This document shows positions 34,103 through 45,000 of a stretch of 64,000 nucleotides of DNA, in pieces. The stretch covers positions 124,001-188,000 of the forward strand of contig JAVSML010025189.1 of the NCBI GenBank assembly GCA_038503035.1, given 5' to 3'. Position numbers and translations under genes: made by a program. The notes beneath the pieces were generated by a model. The model saw only the letters and a list, made by a program, of their open reading frames with translations. It was not told where the DNA came from and did not search any database. The stretch is from Crocodylus rhombifer. Lineage: Eukaryota; Chordata; Crocodylia; Crocodylidae. How positions within the stretch are numbered: the stretch's first letter is position 1; every line of letters begins with the position of its first letter.

Positions 34103-35006
34103 GGCTGCAGAGATCCTTGCAAGAGACAACTGCAAGGGGTACTGCAGTCCCTACAAGTGACACACAGATGTCCCCACTGGCAGGACATAATACTGGCCTC
34201 TGTAGTACATCAGCTGCATTACACAGGGTGTTGGTTGCAGTGTTGATAACAGTTAGGACATTATTGGTATAGCTTAGCCTCAGCATCGCCTATAGGCTGA
34301 TCCAAAGCTCATTGAAATCAGGAGAAAAACTCCCGGTATAAATGGCAAGGGTGCTGGTTAAGGCCTCATTAACTGACAAACCAATCCTCAAGATGTTCCA
34401 CAAATAATGTACATTTTTGTGGCTGCATTGAACAATGCTTTAACCTGAACATGTGTCATTCCACACACCAGGCTCTCCAGGAAGGATGTTTTACAGTCAC
34501 CTGATTGTCATAATCAGCCCTGGATAGTGTAACCAGCCTGTTGACAATATTGTCAGCACGGGCCTGGGGAACCCTGGTCTCTGACAGCGTGATAATGAGC
34601 TGATCATGGTCCTGGGCTCCTCCTGAATTGGCAAGTACCAATGGCACATTTGGGATCTGATCCCTGATCCCAGAATCACTTCTCTCACCATGCATGTGTG
34701 GCAAGGCAGGAGGCATGATTTTTGGGATCACAGATCAAACGCCATCATGACATTAAATGAACATGTACCAGGGGCCTAGGGTGCCACCCTGTCCTACCAT
34801 GTGCAGAAATAAGGGTGTAACTGAAAGGTCGGTATTAAGGTCCCCACATGGACTTTTCTAGCATCTCTGCTGTTCCGTGTTCTTCCAAAGCTTCCTTCAG
34901 CTTTAGCAAACAAGATCTTGTGGCACCTGACTTAATCTGATCATATGTTCTGTGGCTAGTAAAATATCATGCTTCACATTTCTAAAAAAGAAAAAAAAAT
35001 CACCTT

Positions 35007-35053
<47 letters not shown>

Positions 35054-35926
35054 TTAATGACAGTGTATGTTCCTTTAGTTCTTGCTACTGAAGCCCTTAA
35101 TAATGAGACCTTTTCAGCCTAAAATATTTGCATTATATTCTGAAAACATTATTTCTATACCTATCAGATAATTCCTTGTGCCATCTTTAATATGCCTATT
35201 GAGGGAAAGGCATAGACATCTTGCTAAAATATTATTTTGTAAGAACAGCAATGAAAGTGCTAAATGACATAGTGTAAAAACAAGGAAAAGGAACGTATCA
35301 AAGTGCCGAGGCGATTAACCAGTGGAGCACATTTTAATGTTTTTAAAATAAATGCTAGCAGATAATTTCATCCCTCTTGCAAGAGCTAGCAAGGAGCGTA
35401 TTGCCTATTAACATGATTTAGTCTAGCTGGAAGCCATTATTTCGTATCACCCTAGTGGTGGGGGTTAATTTCATGGAAGGGTGACATGATTCCCTGAAAA
35501 TTCTTGAGAGACCTTGCAATAGGTTAAGAGAAATAAAGGGAATATATATGTATATCTGCTCATTAATATTAACTTAATCTGAATTCACAAATCTTATGGG
35601 CCTGAGCTAAGTGCCAGGAACAGATTAAAGTCATATGAAGATGCAAAAAATGGCATTTGCTGTTAAAAAACATCTTCCTGTAACCTATCATTGTAACAGA
35701 AAGCTTTGAAAATATAAATCCAGCCTGATTCAGGGGCATTTGACAGCTATCACTCAGACAGGTATAACCTTTTCACTTCATATTCATGGCTGGTTAACTC
35801 TGAAGGATTCTGCTCTGGGAGATTCTGGTCACAGCATTTCTGTAGGATGCCCCCAACTACTGCAACTCAATCATGATTACAGGGGAGGTTTTGGAGGAGG
35901 GTGTAAAATGAATCCTCCCTTATTTT
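34103..35926. other. Unassigned; TA repeat and possible PLE tail
   Basis: At 34908-34960 CAAGATCTTGTGGCACCTGAC resembles the reverse of a PLE 3' tail. The 91-residue minus frame at 34456-34731 matches no family I know. No gene is recognised. Confidence 0.35.
35015..35050. repeat. (TA)18 microsatellite
   Basis: An uninterrupted TA run of 36 bp is preceded by a short GT run. Confidence 0.95.
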
Positions 35927-36815
35927 CATAGATTCATAGACATTAGGGCTGGAAGGGACCTCGGAAGATCAAGTCCAGCCCCCTGTCCCAAGGGCAGGAA
36001 GTCAGCTGGGGTCACAGAATCCCAGCAAGATAAACATCCAATTGCCTCTTAAAGGAGTCCAGAGAAGGTGCTTGCACCACCTCTGGTGGCAGTCTGTTCC
36101 AGGCCTTGGGGACTCAGAGAGTAGAGAAGTTCTTCCTTATGTCCAGCCTGAAACGGTCTTGGAGGAGTTTATGACCGTTCAACCTTGTCATCCCTTGGGG
36201 TGCTCTGGTGAAAAGCTGTTCCCCCAGATCCTGATGTACACCCCTTATATACTTATAGACTGCCACCAGGTCCCCCCTGAGCCTGTGCTTGTCCAGACTG
36301 AACAGTCCCATGGCTCTCAGCCTCTCATCATAAGGCCTGTTTTCCTGCCCTCTGATCATGTGTGTGGCTCTCCTCTGGACTCTCTCAAGCTTCTCCACAT
36401 CCTTTTTAAATTGTGGAGCCCAGAACTGGATGCAGTACTCCAGCTGCAGCCTTACCAAGGCCAAGTACAGTGGGAGGATGACATCCTGAGATTTGCTGGA
36501 GAAGCATCGGTGGATGCAAGCCAGCATTCTGCTCACTTTACTGGCTGCAACATCACCTTGATGGCTCATATTCATCTTGTGGTCAGTCATGACACCTAAG
36601 TCCCTTTCATCCATAGTGCTAGCCAGTATAGCACTGCTGAGCCTATAAGCATGCTGCAGGTTTTTCTTCCCAAGGTGGAGTACCTTGCATTTTTCAGAAT
36701 TGAAAGCCATCAGGTTTACATCCGTCCATTGTCCGAGCCTGTCAAGGTTGGCCTGAATCACCATCCCTTCTTTGGGTGTGGATGCTTTACCCCAACGTTT
36801 GGCGTCATCAGGAAC
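35927..36815 (-). mobile_element. CR1 LINE 3' part (minus strand)
   Basis: The CR1 tail lies at the left (TTCATAGATTCATAGACATT) and coding continues rightwards on the minus strand. The open block at 36114-36872 covers the RT C-terminus from about DDAK through the thumb-like region (FRLDIRKNFSTL at the end). The match to the 50706 copy stops near 36812, where a plus-strand CR1 segment begins within about 25 bp. See the 35927-38957 entry in the findings: this pair is probably a single inverted insertion. Confidence 0.9.
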
Positions 36816-36834
36816 CCCCTGGCTTTTTTGACAC

Positions 36835-37426
36835 ACAGAAAAAAGCCAAACTATTAAATGGGTACTTTGCATCAGTCTTTTGTCAGTCCCATGGGACGCT
36901 CATGCCCACTACGGGACAGGGAGGCCTGGGAGAGGGAGAGTCCCTGCTCTCCATCAATGCTGACCTCGTGAAGGAACACCTTGAGAGGCTGGAGACCTAC
37001 AAGTCAGCTGTCCCTGACAATCTACACCCCAGGGTACTCAGGGAATGGGCAAGCATCATAGCCCCATCCCTGGCATGGCTCTTCGAGAGCTCCTGGTGCT
37101 CTGGTGAAGTGCCTGAAGATTGGAAGAAGGCCAATGTGGTACCTATCTTCAAGAAAGGGAGGAAAGTGGATCCAGCAAACTACATGCCCATCAGCCTGAC
37201 CTCTATCCTGGTCAAGGTTTTGGAAAAGATTATTAAAGAGACCATTCGTAACAGACTGGCCAACAGCAACATCTTGAGGAATAGTCAGCATGGGATTCTT
37301 GTGGGTAAGTCTTGCTTGACCAATCTTATTTCCTTTTATGACCAGGTGACCTATCACCTGGACAACAGAGAGGAGATTGACATCATATATCTTGACTTCA
37401 AAAATGCCTTTGATCTGGTATCCCAT
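36835..37426 (+). mobile_element. CR1 LINE 5' part, segment 1
   Basis: This encodes the region from the end of the EN-RT linker (KKAKLLNGYFASVF) through RT blocks (VPEDWKKANVVPIFKKGRK, SLTSIL) to the first catalytic motif IIYLDFKNAFDLVSH, where it is cut by the solo LTR. It continues at 38542. The PEDW tryptophan here is the residue replaced by a stop in the 50706 copy. The frame is open across this segment. Confidence 0.9.
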
Positions 37427-37452
37427 TGTGATGGGCTGATTGGCAGTGGCCT

Positions 37453-37606
37453 GGCCCAGGGGTTTTGAAAGGGCAAAAAATGATTGGAGGACTTGGGATT
37501 CCCTTTCCTCACCAATCTGGTGATGATTTGGCCCAGGAGTTTTGAAGGGGTAAAACATGATTGGAAGACTTGGGATTCTCTTTCTGTGTCAATCAGGCCC
37601 CAGAGA
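37453..37606 (+). repeat. 77-bp tandem direct repeat in LTR U3
   Basis: Two units start GGCCCAGG at 37453 and 37530. Both contain ATGATTGG (reverse CCAAT box) and ACTTGGGATTC. The position upstream of the TATA box and the duplication resemble U3 enhancer repeats of gammaretroviruses. Confidence 0.7.
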
Positions 37607-37643
37607 CTGTCCCCTGATTGGCCTCTTGGGTCACCTGGAGGGG

Positions 37644-37650
37644 GATAAAA
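37644..37650 (+). promoter_or_regulatory. TATA-like box of the solo LTR
   Basis: GATAAAA lies in GGGGATAAAAGGGGCAGCG, about 220 bp into the LTR, with CCAAT-type motifs upstream. This is a plausible core promoter; activity is unknown. Confidence 0.5.
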
Positions 37651-38391
37651 GGGGCAGCGTGGGCTGACTCAAGAGAGACCAGCGAGGGACAACAAGGAAG
37701 GAGCTTCACAGAGCTGGAAAGAGCTGAGCCAGCGGGGTAGGAGCAGTGCCCCAGAAAAGCATGTAAGAGCAGGACCTGCAGGCCGCAGTGGGACCCTCAG
37801 CAGCATGATGTGTGGCTGGCAGGAGAGGCTCCCCACTGGGCTCCAAGATCCCCTGGGAGAGGCTGCAGCCAGCAGCAGAGGCTTCCCCACTCCAGCAAGG
37901 ATCTGAGAAGCAACCTGAGAGGTTCCCAGCTCTGCTTCCAGCTCCTCCAATCAGAAGCCAGACAGCTCAATGTGAGGTTGGAAAGTCAAGACCCCTAGCA
38001 GGCTGGAGCAGTGCCACCAGTGGGCTGTGTGGCAGTGTTCCTGCCTATCATGTGAGAGATTTGGGTTCAAGTTCCAGCTGTGGTCCCTTGGGGTAAGTGA
38101 GCTAACAAGAAGCAAATCTTCTTGCAGTGGAAAGGTGCCATTGTGGTCCTACCCTTTCTCCCCCTCCAGGTACCAAGGCCCTATATTTCCTTGTCAGTTG
38201 ACATTTTGCATTTTGTGCCTTTTTTATATTTCACCAACCCGTATTATTTGTTCTGCTGTTTGTGTTTTATATTTTGTTAACCTTGTTTTTTTGTCAATGA
38301 TTGTAAGTGTCTAAACTTTGTTGAATCCTGCCCCCTTGGGGCATTGTAGTGTCCACTATACCCTCTGATTGATGCCTGTTATGTTCCCAGC

Positions 38392-38397
38392 ATTAAA
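38392..38397 (+). promoter_or_regulatory. ATTAAA polyadenylation signal of the solo LTR
   Basis: ATTAAA is followed within 30 bp by GGTGGTCTGTCTCTG, a GU-rich downstream element, about 145 bp before the LTR end. This fits an R-U5 boundary. Confidence 0.5.
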
Positions 38398-38541
38398 ATG
38401 TATATGGTTAAGTCTCCATTGGTGGTCTGTCTCTGCTCTATAGGGCGAGGAGAGTCCCTACACCTCCCACAGTACTTGTGCACCTGCTTTGATCCCTTCA
38501 ATTGGAGAGGGGGTACCTCTTGGAGTACCGCCCAGGTTACA

Positions 38542-38957
38542 CCATGATCACCTCTTGGCAAAACTGGCCAACTGGGGCCTCAGGTCCACCACGATCCACT
38601 GGCTGGGGAGTTGGCTCCATGGTCAGACCCAGAGGGTGGTGGTTGATGGAAGTCAATCATCATGGTGCGCTGTGACCAGTGGGGTCCCCCAAGGCTCTGT
38701 CCTTGGACCCATATTGTTCAACATCTTCATTAATGATGTGGACATTGGAGTTAGAAGTGGACTGGCCAAGTTCACCAATGACCCCAAACTCTGGGGTAAA
38801 GCATCCACACCTGAGGACAGGAGGGCGATCCAGAATGACTTCGACAGGCTCAGGTAATGAGTGGATGAGAACCTGATGGTGTTTAACACTGAAAAATGCA
38901 AGGTACTCCACCTTGGGAAGAAAAACCCACAGCATGCATATACTGTCGGCAGTGCTA
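38542..38957 (+). mobile_element. CR1 LINE 5' part, segment 2
   Basis: This is the continuation of 36835-37426 after the LTR. It covers HDHLLAKL, GVPQGSVLGP and FTNDPKLW (the catalytic FxDD is changed to FTND, so the second Asp pair is damaged) and ends near the word AGTGCTAC without any CR1 3' UTR or tail. A stop (TAA) at 38855-38857 interrupts the frame. Confidence 0.88.
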
Positions 38958-41080
38958 CTTGCTTCCCACACTGTTTATACATGCTTCATGTAATAGGTTT
39001 TGGTTAAAAAAAATACATAGCAACAAGCCTGGCAGCTGAGCCTGGGACTTAGGCTCTCATGCAAGTCTTATAACCATGAATCTATTGAACAGAAAGTAAG
39101 TAATACCAGGATCACCACTGATCTGGAGCAAAATCCAGTGCTATTGATATGGAATAGTGTATTTTTTCTGCCTAATATCGGGTGGTCTACATGAACTCCT
39201 GTGTTGTCTACACATGCCCATAGTGGACGCCACTCTAGGACTAGCCAGAGATGAGGTGAGTCCCAGAAACATGTTGAATCACAACAGAGTTTAGGTTGGG
39301 CATTAGGTGCTGGGGAAGCATTTAGGAACTTCACGTGAATTGCAGATGCCTGGGGTGTTTCTGATCCAAAGCAGGACCCTTTTGGGCCTGAAGTGCCTAA
39401 ACTTCACCTAAGTCTTTTTTGGGTGCCTAAGGAACCAATTTTGAATGATGCCCGATGGAAAGATGGTCAGTGCCCCACAGAGTTCACTACCTTTTATGCA
39501 CAATCCTTCAGAGGTAGATTGTTTTGAAGACTATCATGTTCAAATAGAGAAGTTATAAAGGCCCCTTTTACCCTCCATGGCAGTTCAATATGATGAGGCT
39601 CTCTCATTTAACAGGCCTCTCTTTGTATCACAGACAATTAATAACCTATGCAGAAAAGAGCCTCTAACAGAGGTCAGTAGGCCATCACTCCTGATTAGAC
39701 GTTGCTCATTAACTCACAAACATGAATCACTATTTTTAAATTATGCATCCTCATTGTTCGTATTTGCAGCATAGGGATAAAGTACCTGCTCTAATAAGTG
39801 ACCGTGATGAATGGAGCTGGTGTAAGGTAAGACAGTGTCTATCTGCGTTTTGATAGCAGCAGTTAGAAGAGCCCAGGAAATTGAAGGAGACAGAGACAAA
39901 CAATATAAGGTAACGGTACAGATCAGAGAAAATGGAGGAAAGCGACCTGCTAAGGGAGATTAGAGTTGAGGGAGAGGGGGGTAGACTAGATGTATGCAGT
40001 TTATGCCTGTTACATACCAGATATTTTTATTTGCTGATGAAAAAAAATCAACTGAAGGAGACCAGTTCAAGTTGTAGAGCTAGCCTTGTTTCACACAAAT
40101 AGCAAGGTGCTGGGAGGTTCTGTCTGACAGTCTGGTTTTCCTGAAGATTTGTGAAATACCAGGAAACCTACTGGAAGAATAACAGATAAGCTACATTTGC
40201 AAGTCACAGCCGACCACTACACTCAGAGTGAAGATGGCATGTTAATAGGGATTATTAAGATGTTCTAGCCACATGTTAAAAAGATAATGGCTAGTTGCTC
40301 CAGCTTTGCACCATGTCTGGATTATACCTAAAAGGCATTTTAAAGTCCCCTGGACTCTGTCATGACACTTCTTTAAGGGGAAAAAACACCAATCCAAGAC
40401 CTATGGAAAGAAAGGTTTAAAACTGTGACAGCTCCTACTGTTACCTGTCAACCTTGGAGAAATGAGCAAAAAGACAGAAAGACGTCTTCAGTCCTGAGAA
40501 GTGAAAGGCAGAGAAGTGGGTTCATTCTGGAGTTACTTGCTCAGCATGTATTAAAAGCAGGGCTTGGCCATAAATGATTATTAGTTATGATAGGTGGAAA
40601 AGTTTGGAGGCTTGTTTCAGTTTGGATAAATCTTAAAAAGTTGGCAGTTTACTCCTTTCTCTAGTTGACACTGATGACAGAGGCAGGCTGAGCTCTGAAT
40701 TTTTCTCTGCAGGTCAGATTCTTAATTGTATCCAAGATGTCTTCAGTAGTAATGATACTTGTTATTACCTCTCATAGATTTTTGCTCCTCTCTTAGGCAA
40801 GGAAAAAAAATCTTACAAATCTTTAATATGTCCCTAACCACACTGCTAAGCAAGCCCATACCCTCCACAAAGACATTAGAAGAATGAAGCAACACATTTA
40901 GTGGCACCTGTATGCTGACACAGGCACGTCAAAGTCACAGATGAGGATCCGCTTCCTTTCCTCCCAGAATATACTGTGAACCTCTCCAGTTCAGTTGTTA
41001 TAATGGGAGATATAATAGTCAGTCTCTCAGTTACATTTCCCCATCCTGTATTTTATAAGCGTGGTTATCAAATGCATTTA
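38958..41080. other. Unassigned, no gene recognised
   Basis: Ordinary AT-leaning sequence. Around 39390-39460 phrases such as GAAGTGCCTAAACTTCACC recall an ancient amniote repeat. Short frames only. Confidence 0.35.
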
Positions 41081-41180
41081 TAGAATCATAGAAATTTAGG
41101 GTTGGAAAGGAATTCAGGAGGTCATCTAGTACACAGTCCAGCTCGCTGCTCAAAGCAGGACCATCCCCAACTAGTTCATC

Positions 41181-43860
41181 TCAGCCATTAGTCTGGGACC
41201 ATCCCAAGGCTTTGTCTAGCTGGCTCTTAAAAATCTCCAAGGATGGAGTTTGCACCACTTCTTTGGGTAACCTATTCCAGTGCTTTACTACACTCCTAGT
41301 GAGGAAGTTTTTCTTAATATCTAACCTAAACTTCCCTTTCTGCAACTTGAGCCCATGGCTCCTTGTTCTGTCATGTGCCACCACTGAGAACAGTCCAGCT
41401 CCATCCCCTTTTGAACTCCCCTTGAGGTAGTCGAAGGCTGCTATTAAATCTCCTCTCAGTCTTCTCTTCTCCAGACTAAATACATGTTCCCACAGCCTCT
41501 CCCCATAAGTATGCGCCCCAGCCCCCTCGCCATCTTCATTGCCCTCTGGTGGACTCTATAATTTGTCCACAACCTTTCTGTAGTGGGAGGCCCACTCCAG
41601 ATGTGGCCTCACTAGTACTGACTGGAGGGAAATAATCACTTCCCTTGCTCTGTTGGCAACACTCCTACTGATGCAGCCCAGGATGCCATTAGCCTTCTTG
41701 GCAACAAGGGCACACTGCTGGCTCATATTCAGCTTATTGTCCACTGTAACCCTCAGGTCTTTTTCTGCAGAGCTGCTACAGTCAGTCCCCAGCCTGTACC
41801 AGGTCATGGGATTGTATGGGAAGGACTTTGCACCTGTCCTTAGTGAACCTCATGAGATTTCTTTAAGTCCAATCCTCCAATTTGTTTAGGTCACTTTGAA
41901 TCCTAGCCCTACCCTTCACTGTATCTACTAGTGCCATCTGCAAACCTGCTGAGGATGCACTCTATGCCATCTTCCAGATTGTTGATGAAGATACTGAACA
42001 AAACCAGCCCCAGGACCAACCCCTGGGGCACTCCACTTGATACCAACTGCCAACTAGACATCAAGCCATTGATTACTGCCCTTTGAGTCCAATCATCCTG
42101 TCCATTTTCTATCCATCTTACAGTCCATTCTGCCAAACAGCCTGTACTTCCTTAGCTTGCTTGCAACAATGTTGTGGGAGACTATCGACAACCTCCTAAA
42201 ATCAAAGTAGATCACATTCACTGCTCTCTCCACATCCACACAGCCAGTCATCTTGTCACAGAAGGCAATCACTTTAGTCAGACATGACTTGCCCTTGGTG
42301 AATCCATACCGACTGCTCCAAGGAAATGGATTCCTTGAGGACCTGCTCCATGATTTTTTCCAGGGACTGAAACAAAGCTGACTGGTCTGTAGTTCCCTGG
42401 TTCCTCCTTGTTCTCTTTCTTAAAGATGGACACTATATCTGCCCTTTTCCAATTGTCCAGGACCTCTCCCAATCACCACAGATTTTTAAAGATAATGGCC
42501 AGTGGCTCTGCAATCACATCAACCAACACCCTCACCACCCTCTGGTGCATCGTGTCCAGCCTCATGGACTTGTACATATCCAGCTCTTCTAAATAGTCCC
42601 TAACCTGTTTTTTACCACTGAGGACTGTTCAACTACTCACCAAACTGTGTGGCCAACTGCAGTAGTCTAGGAGCTGACCTTGCCTGTGAAGACTGAGGTG
42701 AAAAAGGCATTGAGGTCTTCAGCCTTTTGCACATCATCTGTGACTAGGTTGCCTCCCCCATTCAGTAAGGCACCCATACTTCCCCTGATTTTTCTCTTGT
42801 TGCTGACATACTTGTAGAAACCCTTCTTGTTACCCATCATGTCCCTTGCTATCTGCAACTCCAACAGCACTTTGGCCTTCTTGACTTCATCTGTGTATGC
42901 CCCAGCAATGTTCACATACTCCTTCCTAGTCGTTGGCCCACATTTCCACTTCATGTAAGCTTCCTTTTTGTGTTTTAGTTCATTGAAGAGTTCCCTGCTG
43001 AGCCAAGGTGGTCTTCTGCCATACTTGCTAGTCTTTCTGCACATCGGGATGGTTCATTCCTGTGCCCTCAGTAAGGTTCCTTTAAAATACAACCATCTTT
43101 CCTGGACTTCTCTCCCCATCAGACTGACCTCTCAGGGGATCCTACCCATGAGTTTCCTGAGTGAGTCAAAGTCTGCTTTTCTGAAGTCCAGGTCCTTAGT
43201 CTGCTGCTCTCCATCCTTCCTTTCCCCAGGATCCTGAACTCAATCATCTCATGGTCACTGCTGCCCAAGTTGCCATCTTTTATGTTCCCCAGCAATTCTT
43301 CCCTGTTTGTGATCAGGAGGTCAAGAAAAACATGATCCCTAGTTGGCCGCTCCAGCACTTGCATCAAGAAGTCGTCCCCAACACTCTCCAAAAACTTACT
43401 GGATTGCCTGCACATTGCTTTATTGCCCTCCCAGAAGATGTCAGGGTGACTGAAGTCCCCCATGAAAACCATGGCCTGTGATTGGGAAACTTCCACTAGT
43501 TGTTTGAAGAAAGCCTCATCCATCACTTCTTCCTTGCCTGGTGGTCTATAGTACACGCCCATCATGACATCACCCTTGTTGCTCTCTTCTCTGACCTAAC
43601 CCTGAAATTTTCAACAGGGCTGTCTCCAGTTTCATACTGGAGCTCTGACCAACCATACAGCTCCTTTATATAAAGAACAACTCCTCCTCCTCTTTTCCCT
43701 TGCCTGTCCTTCCTGAACAGTTTCTACCCATCCATGACAGTGCTCCAGCCATGCGGGGTCCCACCGAGTCTCTGTTATTCCAGTCACATCATAGCTCCAT
43801 GACTGTGTGAGGGCTTCCAGTTCTTCCTGCTTGTTTCCCAGGCTCTGTGCATTTGTTTAC
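41181..43860 (-). pseudogene. CR1 ORF2 (endonuclease-RT) remnant
   Basis: Open blocks in changing frames show the ORF2 order. NAQSLGNKQEELE starts the APE-type endonuclease (near 43850). GVYYRPPGKEE and MGDFSHPDIFWEGN are endonuclease motifs (43565-43440) and GSSDHEMIEF is its C-terminal SDH motif (near 43260). Then come linker LSRELFNELKHKKEAYMKW (about 43000), RT N-terminal FKKENKEEPGNYRPVSF (about 42420), SSGVPQGLVLGLVLF (about 42020), and C-terminal blocks to GLKLQKGKFRLDIKKNF (about 41340). The protein would nick target DNA and reverse-transcribe CR1 RNA. It is broken by many stops and frame changes. Confidence 0.88.
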
Positions 43861-44024
43861 AGACACCTAAGATAACTAGCCAATTGTCATACTTTCTCAA
43901 GAAGAATGAGAATACCTTCCCTATTGCCCCCTCCTGCTGGCTCTTCTTCTTCCCAGCTTCCCCACTTATCTCAGGGCTTTGATCTCCATCCCCTGGCAAA
44001 TCTAGTTTAAAGCACCCATCACTA

Positions 44025-44395
44025 GGGGCATGTGTAGATGAAACAAGAGCCCTAAATGGAAAAGATGGGTTTTAAAAAACACCACTTCAATTTAGGACTG
44101 GTTAAACACCTGTGTAGTGCACACACCCTGCTACCTTACCTGCCTCTCTGGCAAGGAGGGGAGGGCAAGCTGCCAGTGGGTGAAGAGGTCCCTGTGCTGC
44201 GGGAGCAGGTTGGTGCTTCCCTCCATGGCAGTGGCAGCCCCCTGCAGGCACCCACAGGTGCCCAGCTCGGGCAGTCCTGGGGTTCACTGCAGCTGTGGAA
44301 CAAAGCACCAGGCCCCCAAACAGCTCAGGCAGGCAGGCAGGCTCCGGGGGGTGGGGGGGGGGCGGCGAGGGGAGAGAACAGGCTCGCCATTTTTC
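44025..44395. other. Foreign GC-rich segment inside the CR1 ORF1
   Basis: The segment lies between the esterase motif at 44411-44433 and the ORF1 end near 44010, where about 250 bp of esterase sequence is expected. Its left edge GGGGCATGTGTAGATG resembles the ends of the MITEs in this window; its right part is a G-run-rich, CAGG-repeat sequence (44325-44370). Neither matching right terminus nor target duplication was found. Confidence 0.45.
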
Positions 44396-45000
44396 TTGGG
44401 CAGTCACACCTGGCATCATCATTGGTGCCCACATGAATGAGCAGCATGGGGTAACAGTCAGAGGGCTGGATGATTCATGGTACTCCTTCCATGACATCTT
44501 AGGCAAGCTCTAGGCAAACAGCAGACCTCTTGAGACAACAGGCCAGACCAGCAGATGGATGCCTCAGGCCCCCACAGAAGGGTTTTTCCAACCACCGCCA
44601 CCCATGACTTCCTCTTAGTGGCAGTTGTCTCAATCTTCCCAACCTTGGGGAGGCCTGGGCTGGTCTCGTCTGCTAACAGAATGTGTTCCTTCTCTCCTCC
44701 TCTGTTGCAAGGCCTCCATGTCTGTTCTCCAGACAAACAGCTGCAGGTGCAGATGAAGATTTCTGCTTGCTGTTCGAGGATCACAAACTTCTATGTTCCA
44801 CCTTTCTGGGAGTGCATGTCCTTTTCCTTCTCTAACTGCTCATGGCAGTCCTCCCATTGCAGTGTCCTTCAGCACTGAGTCAGTGTAGTCCTCATGGTGG
44901 AGGATACTTCAGAGCCTCATCACCTCCTGCTGTAGCTCTCTTTCCTGCTTCCTGAGGGACACTACCAGGAGGCACCTGGTTGTGCCATTCAGTAGACTGG
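44396..45000 (-). pseudogene. CR1 ORF1 (esterase-type) remnant
   Basis: On the minus strand the start resembles a coiled coil rich in Glu/Gln/Leu (words encoding RKQEREL-like sequence, 44900-45000). A GDSL-esterase core follows: the expected GDSLL is present as GKTLL (44578-44590), and HVGTNDDAR, the esterase G-x-N-D block, is at 44411-44433. CR1 ORF1 proteins of this type are known to carry an esterase domain. The serine nucleophile position is altered and frameshifts are present, so the copy is non-functional. Confidence 0.7.

Larger units (their letters stand above)
37427..38541. mobile_element. ERV solo LTR inserted in CR1
   Basis: The 1115-bp insertion begins TGTGATGGG, ends GGTTACA (TG...CA) and is flanked by CCAT on both sides (37423-37426 and 38542-38545). 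Removing it and one CCAT restores the CR1 sequence seen at 51990-52005. It has a TATA-like GATAAAA (37644-37650), an ATTAAA poly(A) signal (38392-38397) followed by T/G-rich sequence, and a 77-bp direct repeat near its 5' end. No gag, pol or env is present, so internal sequence was lost by LTR-LTR recombination. A 4-bp duplication suits an ERV1/gammaretrovirus-like integrase. The TATA box reads plus strand, so the LTR is probably plus-oriented. Confidence 0.85.
41081..45000 (-). mobile_element. Long decayed CR1 LINE (ORF1 and ORF2 remnants)
   Basis: The CR1 tail (TAGAATCATAGAAATTTAGG) is at 41081 and the element extends on the minus strand for about 3.9 kb, making it the longest CR1 here. In order from its 5' side it holds an ORF1 coiled-coil-like and esterase region (about 44395-45000), a GC-rich foreign segment (about 44025-44395), the ORF1-ORF2 linker (43860-44020), the endonuclease (about 43120-43860), RT (about 41560-43050) and the 3' UTR. 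Many stops and frameshifts are present. It is a different, older subfamily than the 50706 copy. Confidence 0.88.

Noticed and set aside
34456..34731. 91-codon minus frame
   Set aside because: Considered as a transposase or retroelement piece, but no motif could be matched.
36042..36599. 185-codon plus-strand frame
   Set aside because: Antisense shadow of the minus-strand CR1 RT.
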